Shown here piece by piece: positions 52,314 to 61,272 of a DNA stretch of 64,000 nt; position 1 is the first letter of the stretch, and each line of letters opens with the position of its first letter. The translations under genes were made by a program, and so were the position numbers. Source of the DNA: an uncultured Christensenella sp. (lineage in GTDB: Bacteria; Bacillota; Clostridia; Christensenellales; UBA1242); NCBI GenBank assembly GCA_949841595.1, contig CATKZB010000001.1, positions 1 to 64,000 on the forward strand. The letters are read 5' to 3'. Under the pieces are notes generated by a model, which was not told where the DNA came from, searched no databases, and saw only the letters and a list, made by a program, of their open reading frames with translations.

Positions 52314-52913
52314 TCATCTTCCAAGTTCTTTTAAAACTTTCAAAATGATTTCCTCGGCCGTAGTTTCTTCTGTAGCTTTGCTTCTTGCAAGTCTGTATGC
52401 TTCATTTCTGTTAACTCCCAAAGTAATCAAAGTTTCAACAGCATCGTTAAGAGCATTTTCATTATAATTGCCAGAAATGACATTCTCAGCATTCAAATTA
52501 ATTCCTGTTGAAGAAATTTTATCTTTTAACTCTAAACAAAGTCTTTCAGCTGTTTTCTTGCCTAATCCTTTTATTTTTGATAGCAAATTTGAATCTTCGT
52601 TGATTATCGCAACAATCAAATCTGAAAGTTTTATCCCAGACAAGATTGTAATTGCCATTTTAGGACCCACTCCCGAAACAGTTATGAGTTTTAAAAACAT
52701 TGATTTTTCTTCTTCTGTGGCAAATCCATATAAACATACACCTGTGTTTTCACTTACTTGGAGATAAGTTAAAACTTTTGCTGTCTCCCCTTGAATTGGA
52801 AGAGAAACAAGAGTGTTGTTGGAAATAATAAGTTCATACCCCACTCCGTTAACATCCAAGATAAGAGTATTTTCAGTTTTTTGTTCAATTGTTCCTATCA
52901 AATAAGCAAACAT
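52314..52913 (-). CDS. ruvA: Holliday junction protein RuvA
   Basis: A 199-aa protein. The OB domain (MFAYLIGTIEQKTENTLILDVNGVGYEL), two helix-hairpin-helix motifs (VSGVGPKMAITILSG, IKGLGKKTAERLCLELKDK) and a C-terminal RuvB-contacting three-helix domain are present. AAGGAG precedes the ATG. It binds four-way junctions as a tetramer with RuvB. Confidence 0.96.
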   Translation of the reverse strand: MFAYLIGTIEQKTENTLILDVNGVGYELIISNNTLVSLPIQGETAKVLTYLQVSENTGVCLYGFATEEEKSMFLKLITVSGVGPKMAITILSGIKLSDLIVAIINEDSNLLSKIKGLGKKTAERLCLELKDKISSTGINLNAENVISGNYNENALNDAVETLITLGVNRNEAYRLARSKATEETTAEEIILKVLKELGR

Positions 52914-52937
52914 ATGTAGCTCCTTAATATTTTTTAA

Positions 52938-53426
52938 TTATATCATGTTGAAATTTAGATTTGGATTGATTTGACTATGGCATATAGCAACAGCTAAAGC
53001 ATCAGCAGCATCATCCGGTTTGGGAATTTTTTCCAATCCTAGCACGTTTTTAACCATAAATTGCATTTGCTTTTTGTCAGCTCGGCCATTTCCTGTTAAT
53101 GCCTGTTTAATTTGCATTGGAGTGTATTCAAAAATACGTTCGCAATATTTTTGTGCAGTCAAAACAATAACTCCCCGTGCTTCAGCAACAGGAATAACTG
53201 TGGTTTGGTTTCTGAAATAAAATAACTCTTCAATGGCAACTTCATCTGGTTTGTAAGTTTCTAGAAGGACTCTTAAAGATTCTTCAATACGCAAAAGCCT
53301 TACAGGAAAACTCTCTTCTTTTGGAGTTTCAATCACACCATAATCCACCACATAATTGTTTCTGTGAGTGTCAATTATTCCATAACCTACAATCCCATAA
53401 CCTGGATCAATACCTAAAATTCTCAT
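52938..53426 (-). CDS. ruvC: Holliday junction resolvase RuvC
   Basis: About 162 aa from the ATG at 53426 (MRILGIDPGYGIVGYGII, catalytic Asp at residue 7); the frame opens 13 codons earlier. AIEELFYFRNQTTVIPVAEARGVI carries the Glu-Glu pair, and KPDDAADALAVAICH the last two Asp. No Shine-Dalgarno: the -10 of a consensus promoter ends 6 nt before the ATG, so the mRNA is probably leaderless. ruvA follows after 24 nt. Confidence 0.95.
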   Translation of the reverse strand: MRILGIDPGYGIVGYGIIDTHRNNYVVDYGVIETPKEESFPVRLLRIEESLRVLLETYKPDEVAIEELFYFRNQTTVIPVAEARGVIVLTAQKYCERIFEYTPMQIKQALTGNGRADKKQMQFMVKNVLGLEKIPKPDDAADALAVAICHSQINPNLNFNMI

Positions 53427-53432
53427 GATAAT

Positions 53433-53461
53433 ATTGTAATAAAAACACCCCATTTTGTCAA
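53433..53461 (-). promoter_or_regulatory. Consensus promoter of ruvC, leaderless geometry
   Basis: On the minus strand TTGACA (53461-53456), 17 bp, TACAAT (53438-53433), then 6 nt to the ATG. The predicted start point is the A of the start codon. Confidence 0.7.
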
Positions 53462-53476
53462 ACAAAACGGAGTGTT
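53437..53476 (-). terminator. Terminator after yebC
   Basis: On the minus strand AACACTCCGTTTTGT pairs with ACAAAATGGGGTGTT (two G-U pairs), 3-nt loop, then TTTATT. It overlaps the ruvC promoter. Confidence 0.7.
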
Positions 53477-53503
53477 ATCAAAAATATAATGATTTATCTT
53501 TTT

Positions 53504-54223
53504 TTAGTCCATGTTTACATTATGATAAACTTCTTGAACATCGTCCAAATCTTCCAATGCATCGATCATTCTTTGGAATTTCCCCATTTGAACTTCATCC
53601 AAATCAACATTCAAATCAGGAATAAGTGCAGTTTCAGCAGAAACAACATTATATCCTTTTGCTTCCAACGCTTCACGCATTTCAGAGTGTTTGTTTGGTT
53701 CTGTGATAATTTCAACACTATCTTCATCTTCAACAATATCCACTGCCCCAGCTTCGATTGCATCAAGCATCAATGTTTCAACATCAGTTGAATCAAGAAC
53801 AATAACCACACCTTTATTGTTAAAAAGGTAAGAAACGCAGTTTGTTGAACCTAAACTTCCACCATGTTTATCAAAAGCATGACGAACATCTCCAGCAGTT
53901 CTGTTTTTGTTGTCTGTCAAACATTCAACAATAACTGCTGAACCATTTACCCCGTATCCTTCATATGTTGTTGCTTCATAGTTTACACCACTGAGTTCTC
54001 CAGAAGCTTTTTTGATAGATCTTTCGATATTATCATTTGGCATGTTATTTTCTTTTGCTTTTGCAATAACATCTCTAAGTTTGTTGTTTGTGTTAGGATC
54101 TGGACCACCAGCTTTTACACAAACAGCTATTTCTCTGCCTATTTTTGTGAATATTTTGCCTCTTGCAGCATCTGTTTTACCTTTTTTGGCTTGTATATTA
54201 TGCCATTTTGAATGTCCAGACAT
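53504..54223 (-). CDS. yebC: YebC/PmpR-family regulator
   Basis: A 239-aa protein. [27 protein letters not shown] is the universal N terminus, followed by [39 protein letters not shown] and [17 protein letters not shown] at the end. Members act as transcription regulators, and many help translation of proline-rich stretches. It lies upstream of ruvC as in many bacteria but has its own terminator here. Confidence 0.95.
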   Translation of the reverse strand: MSGHSKWHNIQAKKGKTDAARGKIFTKIGREIAVCVKAGGPDPNTNNKLRDVIAKAKENNMPNDNIERSIKKASGELSGVNYEATTYEGYGVNGSAVIVECLTDNKNRTAGDVRHAFDKHGGSLGSTNCVSYLFNNKGVVIVLDSTDVETLMLDAIEAGAVDIVEDEDSVEIITEPNKHSEMREALEAKGYNVVSAETALIPDLNVDLDEVQMGKFQRMIDALEDLDDVQEVYHNVNMD

Positions 54224-54239
54224 TTTCCCTATCTCCTTT

Positions 54240-54971
54240 TTAATTAAATTTGTTTTTGTTTAATTCATACATGATTATTGAACCACTTACACCAGCATTT
54301 AGACTTTCAATTCCACTTTTCATTGGAATTTTAATTGTTTTGTAGCAAAGTTTTGCGATTTGTTCACAAACCCCTTGTCCTTCATTACCCACAACCACTC
54401 CAACAATATCATTGCAAGAAAATTCAAAGATATTTTCTCCATTCATATCGCACATCAAGAGTTTCAACTTGTTTTCTTTTGAAAACTTGATAAATTCTTC
54501 TTTGGTCATTTGATAGATGTTATTATCAAACACAGCTCCAGCCGAACTTCTTATAAGTTTGCTGTTTTCTTTTCGGACTGAATCCAATAAGAAGATATAT
54601 TCAAAACCAGAAGCTTTTGCTGTTCTTATCAATGTCCCAACATTTCCTGGATCTTGAAGAGAATCCAAAACCAAAAAGTTGGTTTTTGGAACTTGCACAA
54701 CATGTTGTGTGTAATATGCTATGCATAATACTTTTTGTGGTGTTTTTGTGTCAGATAACTGCTCAATAACTTGTTGATTAACTTTATAAACTGTCGCCTC
54801 TTTAGTGTCAAATGGCACAGAATCAAGGCTTGTTAAGATGCATTCAATTTGAATAGTTTGATTCTCTATTGCATCCTTAATGATTTTGGCATTATCTAAA
54901 AAAAGCAAAGACTTATTTTCATGTTTTTGCTTTTTTAGGTTTAATATGAAATTCTTACTTGCCTTCTCCAC
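54240..54971 (-). CDS. SpoU/TrmH-family RNA 2'-O-methyltransferase
   Basis: A 243-aa protein with a GTG start abutting the rplT stop. An N-terminal L30e-like substrate-binding domain (residues 1-90) is followed by the SPOUT knot: [34 protein letters not shown] and [22 protein letters not shown]. It methylates a ribose in rRNA or tRNA. Around residues 78-95 the coding sequence contains a copy of the interspersed repeat, giving [13 protein letters not shown] where relatives usually read LAVV plus a short linker. Confidence 0.9.
   Translation of the reverse strand: MEKASKNFILNLKKQKHENKSLLFLDNAKIIKDAIENQTIQIECILTSLDSVPFDTKEATVYKVNQQVIEQLSDTKTPQKVLCIAYYTQHVVQVPKTNFLVLDSLQDPGNVGTLIRTAKASGFEYIFLLDSVRKENSKLIRSSAGAVFDNNIYQMTKEEFIKFSKENKLKLLMCDMNGENIFEFSCNDIVGVVVGNEGQGVCEQIAKLCYKTIKIPMKSGIESLNAGVSGSIIMYELNKNKFN
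54700..54745. repeat. Interspersed palindromic repeat, copy H, inside a gene
   Basis: TGTTGTGTGTAATATGCTA, TGCATAATAC, TTTTTGTGGTGTT matches copy A (TTGTTG-TAATATGCTA-CATAATAC) with small gaps, inside the SpoU methylase frame and without breaking it. Confidence 0.55.
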
Positions 54972-55319
54972 TTAAGCCTTCTTTGCAACTTCAACAAGTT
55001 TTGTGAAAGCTTCAGGTTCTCTGACAGCCATATCAGCCAAAACTTTTCTGTTTAATGTTACATTTGCTTTTTTAAGTCCATTGATAAATCTGCTGTATGA
55101 GATATTATTCAATCTGCAAGCAGCATTGATTCTTGTGATCCAAAGAGCTCTGAAATCTCTTTTCTTTTGTTTTCTGCCAATATAAGCATATTGACCACTC
55201 TTCATAACTTGTTCTCTAGCTGTTCTATAGAGTTTGCTTTTTGCTCCAAAGTAACCTTTGGCTTGTTTCAAAATCTTTCTACGCTTTTTAACTGAGTTTA
55301 CGCCTCTTTTAACTCTCAT
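54972..55319 (-). CDS. rplT: 50S ribosomal protein L20
   Basis: A 115-aa protein of normal length: [30 protein letters not shown]..., [16 protein letters not shown] and the C-terminal [19 protein letters not shown]. It binds 23S rRNA early in assembly and commonly represses its own operon through the leader. AGGAGG precedes the ATG. It follows rpmI by 16 nt. Confidence 0.98.
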   Translation of the reverse strand: MRVKRGVNSVKKRRKILKQAKGYFGAKSKLYRTAREQVMKSGQYAYIGRKQKKRDFRALWITRINAACRLNNISYSRFINGLKKANVTLNRKVLADMAVREPEAFTKLVEVAKKA

Positions 55320-55335
55320 TTCTTCCTCCTATAAA

Positions 55336-55530
55336 TTACTTGCAGAGTAATGTCTTGATGTTGCTAGCATTCTTTCCAGCAATATAAGAACCTTTTCTGA
55401 GTTTTCTTTTACGACTTTTGTTTTTGTTTGTCAAGAAGTGACCTTTGTTTGGTCTTGCAAACTTAACTTTTCCTGTTGCAGTGAGTGAAAATCTTTTCTT
55501 TGCACCACTGTGTGTTTTCATTTTAGGCAT
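55336..55530 (-). CDS. rpmI: 50S ribosomal protein L35
   Basis: A 64-aa basic protein: MPKMKTHSGAKKRFSLTATGKVK, GHFLTNKNKSRKRKLRKG. Exactly the family length. AAAGGAG precedes the ATG. Middle gene of infC-rpmI-rplT. Confidence 0.97.
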   Translation of the reverse strand: MPKMKTHSGAKKRFSLTATGKVKFARPNKGHFLTNKNKSRKRKLRKGSYIAGKNASNIKTLLCK

Positions 55531-55546
55531 TTCCCTTTTCTCCTTT

Positions 55547-56062
55547 TTATTTAACTTTTTTTGGATTGATCACAACAAACACATTTCTGCCCATAATGGC
55601 TGGTTCTTTTTCAACAAAACCAAATTCGGCAAGATCATTAACAAACTTTTTCACAATTTCAACTGCATTTTGTGAATATGCTTGTTCTCTTCCTCTCATT
55701 CTGAGTGAAACTTTGACTTTGTCGCCGTCTTGAAGGATTTTTTGAGCATTTTTAAGCTTGAAACTGATGTGATAATCATCAATTCTCATAGAAAGTTGAA
55801 TTTCCTTAATTTCGCTTATTTTTTGGTTTCTACGAAGTTCTTTTTCTTTTTTAACAGTGTCAAATTTATATTTTCCATAGTCCATAAGTTTGCAGACTGG
55901 TGGATTTCCATTTGGACTCATAAGAACAATATCTAAACCATTTTTGTCAGCGATTTCTTGTGCTTCATCTTTTGAGAGAACTCCAAGTTGTTCTCCTTCT
56001 TCACCGATAAGTCTAACTTCTTTTGCAGTAATTTGGTCGTTTGTTAATAATTCCTTAAAAAT
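55547..56062 (-). CDS. infC: Translation initiation factor IF-3 with AUU start
   Basis: 171 aa when read from an ATT codon at 56062; the first ATG in frame (55921) would remove 47 conserved residues. Upstream of it FKELLTNDQITAKEVRLIGEEG... matches the IF-3 N terminus, and AAAGGGAG lies 9 nt before the ATT. SPNGNPPVCKLMDYGKYKFD and the C-terminal domain follow. IF-3 discriminates against rare starts, so the AUU start implies the classic autogenous control. Confidence 0.93.
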   Translation of the reverse strand: MFKELLTNDQITAKEVRLIGEEGEQLGVLSKDEAQEIADKNGLDIVLMSPNGNPPVCKLMDYGKYKFDTVKKEKELRRNQKISEIKEIQLSMRIDDYHISFKLKNAQKILQDGDKVKVSLRMRGREQAYSQNAVEIVKKFVNDLAEFGFVEKEPAIMGRNVFVVINPKKVK

Positions 56063-56082
56063 TGTCGTAATCTCCCTTTAAC

Positions 56083-56240
56083 AAAAAATTGGTAGGACGT
56101 AAAAATCCTACCAAACCAAAAACAAGAATAAAATATTCAAAATTTTGGACCATATCAAAACGAAATTCGATAGGTGAGAAGGAGGACTTCTACTTTCTTA
56201 CTGCCTTATATTAGCATATTGAAAAACTTCTTGTCAAGCA
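56083..56240 (-). promoter_or_regulatory. Promoter and L20-type attenuator leader of infC-rpmI-rplT
   Basis: On the minus strand TTGACA (56237-56232), 18 bp, extended TGC-TAATAT start a leader of about 140 nt. Its end is a strong hairpin: TTGGTAGGA (56114-56106) and TCCTACCAA (56097-56089) followed by six T residues, 20 nt before the infC ribosome site. Such leaders bind L20 and end transcription early in Firmicutes. Confidence 0.75.
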
Positions 56241-56815
56241 TTTTTATCATTTTCTTTAGATTTTTTCTTTTTTTTCATTTTGTTGAAGCAATCCTTAAAA
56301 AAGCTTATAAAAGAGGTTTCAATCAATTGCCCTGTTTTCATAACAACCTTGTCTGCATGATCAACAGCATATCCCTTCATTATCGCTTTGCCAAAAATGG
56401 TTAAGCCAGCAATAAGAGAACTTATAAGGCATGTTACGATGAAATAAACATTCATATCAAAAATGTGCATATTAAGCACCAAACTGACACCACCAGCGCC
56501 ACTTAAAATGCCACATATATCTCCAACTACATCTCCACAAAAAGACGAAACTTTTTCTGTGTTATCACAAAGTCGAACTGCTGTTGCATAGCCTTTTTTG
56601 TTTTCATAATTTTTTAGATTTTTTTTATCAAGGGATGCTACTGCAATGCCTATCATGTCAAAAACAACACTTAAGATAATAAAGAATGCGATGACAAATA
56701 CTGATAAATATATTGAAAGCCTTGGAAATAAACTTTGTGAAACAACACTAAAAACAATTGATAATGAAATAGATAAAATAAAGGTTTTAATCGCCCATCT
56801 GAGATTTTTCTTCAT
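56234..56815 (-). CDS. Membrane protein, possibly DUF21/CNNM-like
   Basis: A 193-aa protein with four hydrophobic segments (residues 8-28, 33-58, 100-118 and 122-143) and a Lys-rich C terminus. The middle (MIGIAVASLDKKNLKNYENKKGYATAVRLCDNTEKVSSFCGDVVGDICGILSGAGGVSL) resembles short Firmicute proteins annotated as Mg/Co transporter CorB-like, but no CBS domains are present. It ends where the infC promoter begins. Function uncertain. Confidence 0.65.
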   Translation of the reverse strand: MKKNLRWAIKTFILSISLSIVFSVVSQSLFPRLSIYLSVFVIAFFIILSVVFDMIGIAVASLDKKNLKNYENKKGYATAVRLCDNTEKVSSFCGDVVGDICGILSGAGGVSLVLNMHIFDMNVYFIVTCLISSLIAGLTIFGKAIMKGYAVDHADKVVMKTGQLIETSFISFFKDCFNKMKKKKKSKENDKNA

Positions 56816-56872
56816 AGTTATATTATATTAAAGTTGTCCCAAAATTAGGACAAGTAAAAAATAGGGGTTCCC

Positions 56873-58603
56873 CTATTTTAAATCTTTTTCTATTTCATCA
56901 ATTTCATCCTGAATAAGTGCTTTGATTTCTGGAATGAGTTCACTTATTGAAATGAATAATTTTTCACCAGTTGCACGAATTGTTACTTCAGCTTGGGAAT
57001 TTGCCATAGTTTTTGGACTGATTACCACTCTGATAGGAACACCCATCAGTTCACTGTCGGTAAGTTTAACTCCTGCAGATACATTTCTGTCATCATAAAG
57101 AACATCAATGCCAGAATCAAGCATTTTTTTGTAAAGTTCGTCAGAAACAGCAGAAACATTTTCGTCATCAATTCTGATAGGACAGAAATAAACTTGCCAT
57201 GGAGCAATTGTCATAGGCCAAACAAGACCTTTGTCATCTGCCTTTTCTTCAATAATGCTTGCAAGTGCTCTGCCAACGCCGATGCCATAACACCCCATTA
57301 TTGGAGCTTTAGCAGTTCCATCTGGCATATTAATTTTCATACCCATAGTTTCAGTGTATTTTGTGCCAAGTTGGAAAATATTTCCGATTTCAATTCCTCT
57401 TGTTAGTTTTAATTCTTCGCCACAATGAACACATTTTTCACCTTGTTTAACAAGTGAAATATCTACAAATTCAGCATCTTTAAAATCTCTTGACATACTG
57501 ACATTTTTGAAATGGAAATCTTTTTTATTTGCTCCGGTCACAAAGTTTTCCAAGCCTTTCAATGTCTGGTCAAAGAAAACATAAGAGCCTTCTGGAAGGT
57601 TTAAATTCACAAGCCCAATATTGCCTGCAAACAAGCCAAATTCTTCAACATCAACATATTCAAGTTCTGATTTCACCAATTTTGAAAGTTTGTTTTCATT
57701 GATTTCGTAATCTCCTCGCAAAAAAGCAACAACAAGTTTGCCATCTGTTGTTTTATAGCAAACTGCCTTTGCTGTGTGTTTTGCGTCAGTTTCCAAAAAA
57801 GCACAAACTTCTTCAATAGTGTGAGCATTGCCTGTGAAAACTTCTTCCATTTCTCCTAAACAATTATGATCGTTTTCATCTTTAACAGAAACAGCCACTT
57901 CCATGTTGCTGCTGTAACCACAATGTGGGCAAATTACAAGGCTATCTTCACCAACATCAGTCACTGCCATATATTCATGAGAAATCTTGCCTCCCATAAT
58001 TCCATTGTCACCTTCAACAACAACAAAATTTTTGAAACCTATTCTCTTATATATTCTGATGTAAGCGTCGTAAACTTTTTTGTAAAAACTGTCCAAATCT
58101 TCTTGAGACGTGTGGAAAGAATAGGCATCCTTCATTGTGAATTCTCTCACTCTGATAAGCCCACCTCTTGGTCTGGCTTCGTCACGGAATTTAGTTTGGA
58201 TTTGATATATCATGCAAGGAAGATCTTCTGGACTTGTTGCTGTGTTCATCATCATATGAACAGAAGCTTCTTCATGAGTCATTCCAAGAAGCATATCATG
58301 TCCAGTTCTGTCTTTAAAACGCACCATTTCGTTTTTGATTGAGCTATAACGACCACTCATGTCCCAAAGTTCTCTTGGCATAACCACAGGAAACAAAACT
58401 TCTTGTCCACCCAATTTGTTCATCTCATCTCTGATGATATTTTGAATTTTGAGACTAACTTTTTGTGCTGGTGGAAGCAGAGAGAAAATGCCAGCTCCCA
58501 CTTGTTTTATATATCCTGCTCTCAAGAGCAAAATATGACTGTTTAGTGTTGCTCCTGCTGGAGTTTCTTTAACACGTTTTCCAACGAGTTTGCTTATTTT
58601 CAT
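56873..58603 (-). CDS. proS: Prolyl-tRNA synthetase, bacterial type
   Basis: A 576-aa class II enzyme. LLLRAGYIKQVGAGIFSLLP, motif 2 FRDEARPRGGLIRVREFTMKDAYSFH, a YbaK-like editing insertion (about residues 225-400, including HTAKAVCYKTTDGKLVVAFLRGDYEINE), motif 3 GIGVGRALASIIEE and the C-terminal anticodon domain are present. It charges tRNA-Pro and edits Ala. The ATG overlaps the xseB stop (ATGA), so it is coupled to it. Confidence 0.97.
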   Translation of the reverse strand: MKISKLVGKRVKETPAGATLNSHILLLRAGYIKQVGAGIFSLLPPAQKVSLKIQNIIRDEMNKLGGQEVLFPVVMPRELWDMSGRYSSIKNEMVRFKDRTGHDMLLGMTHEEASVHMMMNTATSPEDLPCMIYQIQTKFRDEARPRGGLIRVREFTMKDAYSFHTSQEDLDSFYKKVYDAYIRIYKRIGFKNFVVVEGDNGIMGGKISHEYMAVTDVGEDSLVICPHCGYSSNMEVAVSVKDENDHNCLGEMEEVFTGNAHTIEEVCAFLETDAKHTAKAVCYKTTDGKLVVAFLRGDYEINENKLSKLVKSELEYVDVEEFGLFAGNIGLVNLNLPEGSYVFFDQTLKGLENFVTGANKKDFHFKNVSMSRDFKDAEFVDISLVKQGEKCVHCGEELKLTRGIEIGNIFQLGTKYTETMGMKINMPDGTAKAPIMGCYGIGVGRALASIIEEKADDKGLVWPMTIAPWQVYFCPIRIDDENVSAVSDELYKKMLDSGIDVLYDDRNVSAGVKLTDSELMGVPIRVVISPKTMANSQAEVTIRATGEKLFISISELIPEIKALIQDEIDEIEKDLK

Positions 58604-58803
58604 ATTTCTTCCTCCGTTATTGAATCAAGTTCTTTTTTAATCAAATAAAGTTTTCCTGTTGTTTTTGAAAGTTCTTCTTGAGCAAATTTAGAAAGTTCTG
58701 AAGCTCTTTCAAAAAGTTCTTGCGCTGTTTTCAACGGCAAATTTTCATTTTCCAATTTTGAAATAATCTCTTCCAATTCTTTTATTGATTCTTCGTAATT
58801 CAT
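58600..58803 (-). CDS. xseB: Exodeoxyribonuclease VII small subunit
   Basis: A 67-aa helical protein: NYEESIKELEEIISKLENENLPLKTAQELFERASELSK is the family pattern. It overlaps xseA upstream and proS downstream by 4 nt each. It assembles with XseA into the single-strand exonuclease. Confidence 0.95.
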   Translation of the reverse strand: MNYEESIKELEEIISKLENENLPLKTAQELFERASELSKFAQEELSKTTGKLYLIKKELDSITEEEI

Positions 58804-59981
58804 TTTTTCTCTCCTTTTGCAACAATCTGACCATCAATCAAGTTGATTTCTATTGTTTTTTCAAAGTCAATCTCACTTACTTTTTTAATACTTTTTCCTT
58901 CTTGTTCTATTTTAGCATAACCAAGTGCCAAAATGTCAAGAGGATTTAATTTGTTTAAGTGTGCAAGCTTTAATTTTAGTTGATAATCCTTTTCTACCAA
59001 AATATTTGTGAGTTTATTTGAGATTTTGCTTATCAGTTTGTCCATTTCAAGTTTTTTATTATTCACATATTTTTCAGTTAAAACCAAAATATTAGCTTTA
59101 TCAGTTTGCAGTTGCATATTTTTTTCAGCAAGATAACTTTCAAGCAGTCTTGATAACCTTGAAAGATCTTTTTTTAGTGACATTTGAGACAGTTTTGTGT
59201 CTTTTGTCAAAAGTTCTGCTGCTGCACTCGGTGTTGGTGCTCTTAGGTCAGAAACGAAGTCAATAATTGTGAAGTCTGTTTCGTGCCCAACTGCAGAAAC
59301 TATCGGTTTTTCGCAATCATATGTTGCTCTTGCAACAAGTTCGGTGTTATAAGCCGACAGATCTTCCAAGCTTCCACCACCTCTTGCCACAACAACCACA
59401 TCGACTCCGTTGTAATTTGAAAAGAAGTTAATCCCTTCAGCAATCTCTTTTTCAGCACCATTCCCCTGAACTTTTGTGTCATAAAGCACAATGTCCACTG
59501 CTTGATTTCTTCGCCAAGAAACATTTTTGATATCTTGAATGACAGCACCGTCTTTTGAAGTGACAACCCCTATTCTTTTAATATTTTGAGGGATTGTTTT
59601 TTTGTGAGATTGGTCAAAAAACCCCTCTTTTTCAAGTTTTTCTTTCAATTCCAAAAATTTTTGATACAAAAGTCCAAGTCCAAAAGGTTCAATCTTATTG
59701 ACAACAAAATTAAATCTTCCACTTTTTGCATAAAAATTTGGAGAACCTGTCACAACCACCATGTCGCCTTCATTGATATTTTTTGCAATATCACCATAAA
59801 AGCAGACACAAGGAAGTGAGCTATCTTCATCCTTGATTGAAAAATAAGTGGAAGATTTTGATATAGAAATGCCAAAAACTTCTCCAACAATTTTGATGTT
59901 ATGGAGAAGTTCTTCGCTATTAAAGATATCTTTAATAATATTATTAAATTTTGATACTGTTAAAGTGTATGCTTGTGTCAT
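58800..59981 (-). CDS. xseA: Exodeoxyribonuclease VII large subunit
   Basis: A 393-aa protein. The N-terminal OB domain (residues 1-100, VSKFNNIIKDIFNSEELLHNIKIVGEVFG), the core with IGVVTSKDGAVIQDI, VVVVARGGGSLEDLSAYNTELVARA and SAVGHETDFTIIDFVSDLRAPTPSAAAEL, and a C-terminal coiled coil are present. It degrades single-stranded DNA. The start overlaps the nusB stop by one nt. Confidence 0.96.
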   Translation of the reverse strand: MTQAYTLTVSKFNNIIKDIFNSEELLHNIKIVGEVFGISISKSSTYFSIKDEDSSLPCVCFYGDIAKNINEGDMVVVTGSPNFYAKSGRFNFVVNKIEPFGLGLLYQKFLELKEKLEKEGFFDQSHKKTIPQNIKRIGVVTSKDGAVIQDIKNVSWRRNQAVDIVLYDTKVQGNGAEKEIAEGINFFSNYNGVDVVVVARGGGSLEDLSAYNTELVARATYDCEKPIVSAVGHETDFTIIDFVSDLRAPTPSAAAELLTKDTKLSQMSLKKDLSRLSRLLESYLAEKNMQLQTDKANILVLTEKYVNNKKLEMDKLISKISNKLTNILVEKDYQLKLKLAHLNKLNPLDILALGYAKIEQEGKSIKKVSEIDFEKTIEINLIDGQIVAKGEKK

Positions 59982-60367
59982 TATTTATCATTAATTATGG
60001 CAGAAATTAAACCATTTATAAACTTTGATGACTTTTCAGTGCTATATTTCTTTGCAATTTCCAGTGTTTCATTTATTGCAACTGCTTTTGGCGTTTCACA
60101 ATAACATATCTCAGTCAACGAAAGGTAAATAAGCGCCAAATCTATTTTGAAAATTCTTGAATAATCATAATTTTTTAAATGAGTTTCAATTTTTTCTTTT
60201 AATTCGGTTTTATGAGTTTCAAAATTTGATAAGATGTTTTCAAAAAAAACTTTATCATCTTCTTTTTTCAATTTCACCAAATTTTCTTTGGAAAGCTCAA
60301 CATCACATTCATGGAAAAGGCTTTCAAAAATCAATTTAAAAGCATTTTCCCTTGCATCATTACGCAT
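59981..60367 (-). CDS. nusB: Transcription antitermination factor NusB
   Basis: About 128 aa from the ATG at 60367 (MRNDARENAFKLIFE), which has GAGGTGG upstream and overlaps the asp23 stop by 8 nt. The helical fold ends with IDLALIYLSLTEICYCETPKAVAINETLEIAKKYSTEKSSKFINGLIS, the NusB signature. It supports rRNA transcription with NusE. Confidence 0.93.
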   Translation of the reverse strand: MRNDARENAFKLIFESLFHECDVELSKENLVKLKKEDDKVFFENILSNFETHKTELKEKIETHLKNYDYSRIFKIDLALIYLSLTEICYCETPKAVAINETLEIAKKYSTEKSSKFINGLISAIINDK

Positions 60368-60731
60368 ATTCAACCACCTCTTTATCACATTCAACATTGA
60401 TAACATGAATATTGATTTTAAGAGGTTTTAAAGCAACCATTGTTGCAAGAGAATTTCTGATGTTTTCTTGCACTCTGTATGCAATGTCAGGAACACTGTA
60501 TCCAACATAGATGTTGATGAAAACGTCTATTGTCAGAGCACCATTTTGTTCAAATTTAATTTTAACACCATCATCATAGCGATTAAACAAACGCTTAATC
60601 CAAGGTCGAGCAGAGTTTGTTACACTCTCAACACCATTGATTTCTTTTGCTGCCAAATTGATTATAGAAACAAGAATTTTTCTGTCAAGTGTGATTTTAC
60701 CATTGTTTGTGTCTTGGTTTTTTGTTGCCAT
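60360..60731 (-). CDS. Asp23/Gls24-family protein (YqhY-like)
   Basis: A 123-aa protein with ITLDRKILVSIINLAAKEINGVESVT and IDVFINIYVGYSVPDIAYRVQENIRNSLATM, typical of Asp23/Gls24 proteins. Upstream of nusB its orthologue is YqhY, linked in Bacillus to acetyl-CoA carboxylase control. accB and accC, which usually sit between spoIIIAH and this gene, are absent here. It has its own promoter. Confidence 0.92.
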   Translation of the reverse strand: MATKNQDTNNGKITLDRKILVSIINLAAKEINGVESVTNSARPWIKRLFNRYDDGVKIKFEQNGALTIDVFINIYVGYSVPDIAYRVQENIRNSLATMVALKPLKINIHVINVECDKEVVEYA

Positions 60732-60751
60732 AACATTCTCCCTAAAGTCTA

Positions 60752-60791
60752 TTCAATGATATTTTATCATAAGTCAAATGCATTTTGCAAA
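60752..60791 (-). promoter_or_regulatory. Possible promoter of asp23-nusB-xseAB-proS
   Basis: On the minus strand TTGCAA, 18 bp, extended TGA-TAAAAT, about 30 nt before the asp23 ATG, in the 60-nt gap after spoIIIAH. Confidence 0.45.
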
Positions 60792-61259
60792 TTATTCTGC
60801 TGAAAATACAATAATATTTCTGAGTGGAGTTCCAAGTTGTTCCATAACGATTGTTGTTATTTGAGCAACTTCATTTTCTGTAAGGCTTGTACCTTTAACA
60901 ACCACATTCACCTTTGTGTCAGCAATTGCAATGACGCAGTCAGAAAAACCTTGTGCTTTCACAAGTCCTTCAACAGCAAGCTCTTTTTCCATGCTTTTGA
61001 TAAGGTCGAGTTTTGCTTGTTCTGCAGAAGCAATGGCAGCTTCTGTTGAAGAAGAGCTTTCGATGATTGCATCATAATATAAAATTTCTTGATCACGAGT
61101 GCTTTCTCTGTCATTTCTGTAACTTGTGAAATAACTTGTTGAGGCAACGTTTGTTCCAGTTTCTCTTACAGAATTGTTAAGCACAATGTTTAAGTATCCA
61201 GTCACACCAAGCAAGACTATCATAAATGAAAGTATAATTATTTTTGTTCTTTTTTTCAT
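60792..61259 (-). CDS. spoIIIAH: Stage III sporulation protein AH
   Basis: A 155-aa protein with one N-terminal membrane anchor (residues 7-29) and an extracytoplasmic ring-building (YscJ-like) domain: DQEILYYDAIIESSSSTEAAIASAEQAK... LVKAQGFSDCVIAIADTKVNVVVKG. It is the mother-cell half of the SpoIIIAH-SpoIIQ channel. AAAGGAG precedes the ATG. Confidence 0.93.
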   Translation of the reverse strand: MKKRTKIIILSFMIVLLGVTGYLNIVLNNSVRETGTNVASTSYFTSYRNDRESTRDQEILYYDAIIESSSSTEAAIASAEQAKLDLIKSMEKELAVEGLVKAQGFSDCVIAIADTKVNVVVKGTSLTENEVAQITTIVMEQLGTPLRNIIVFSAE

Positions 61260-61272
61260 ATCAATCTCCTTT

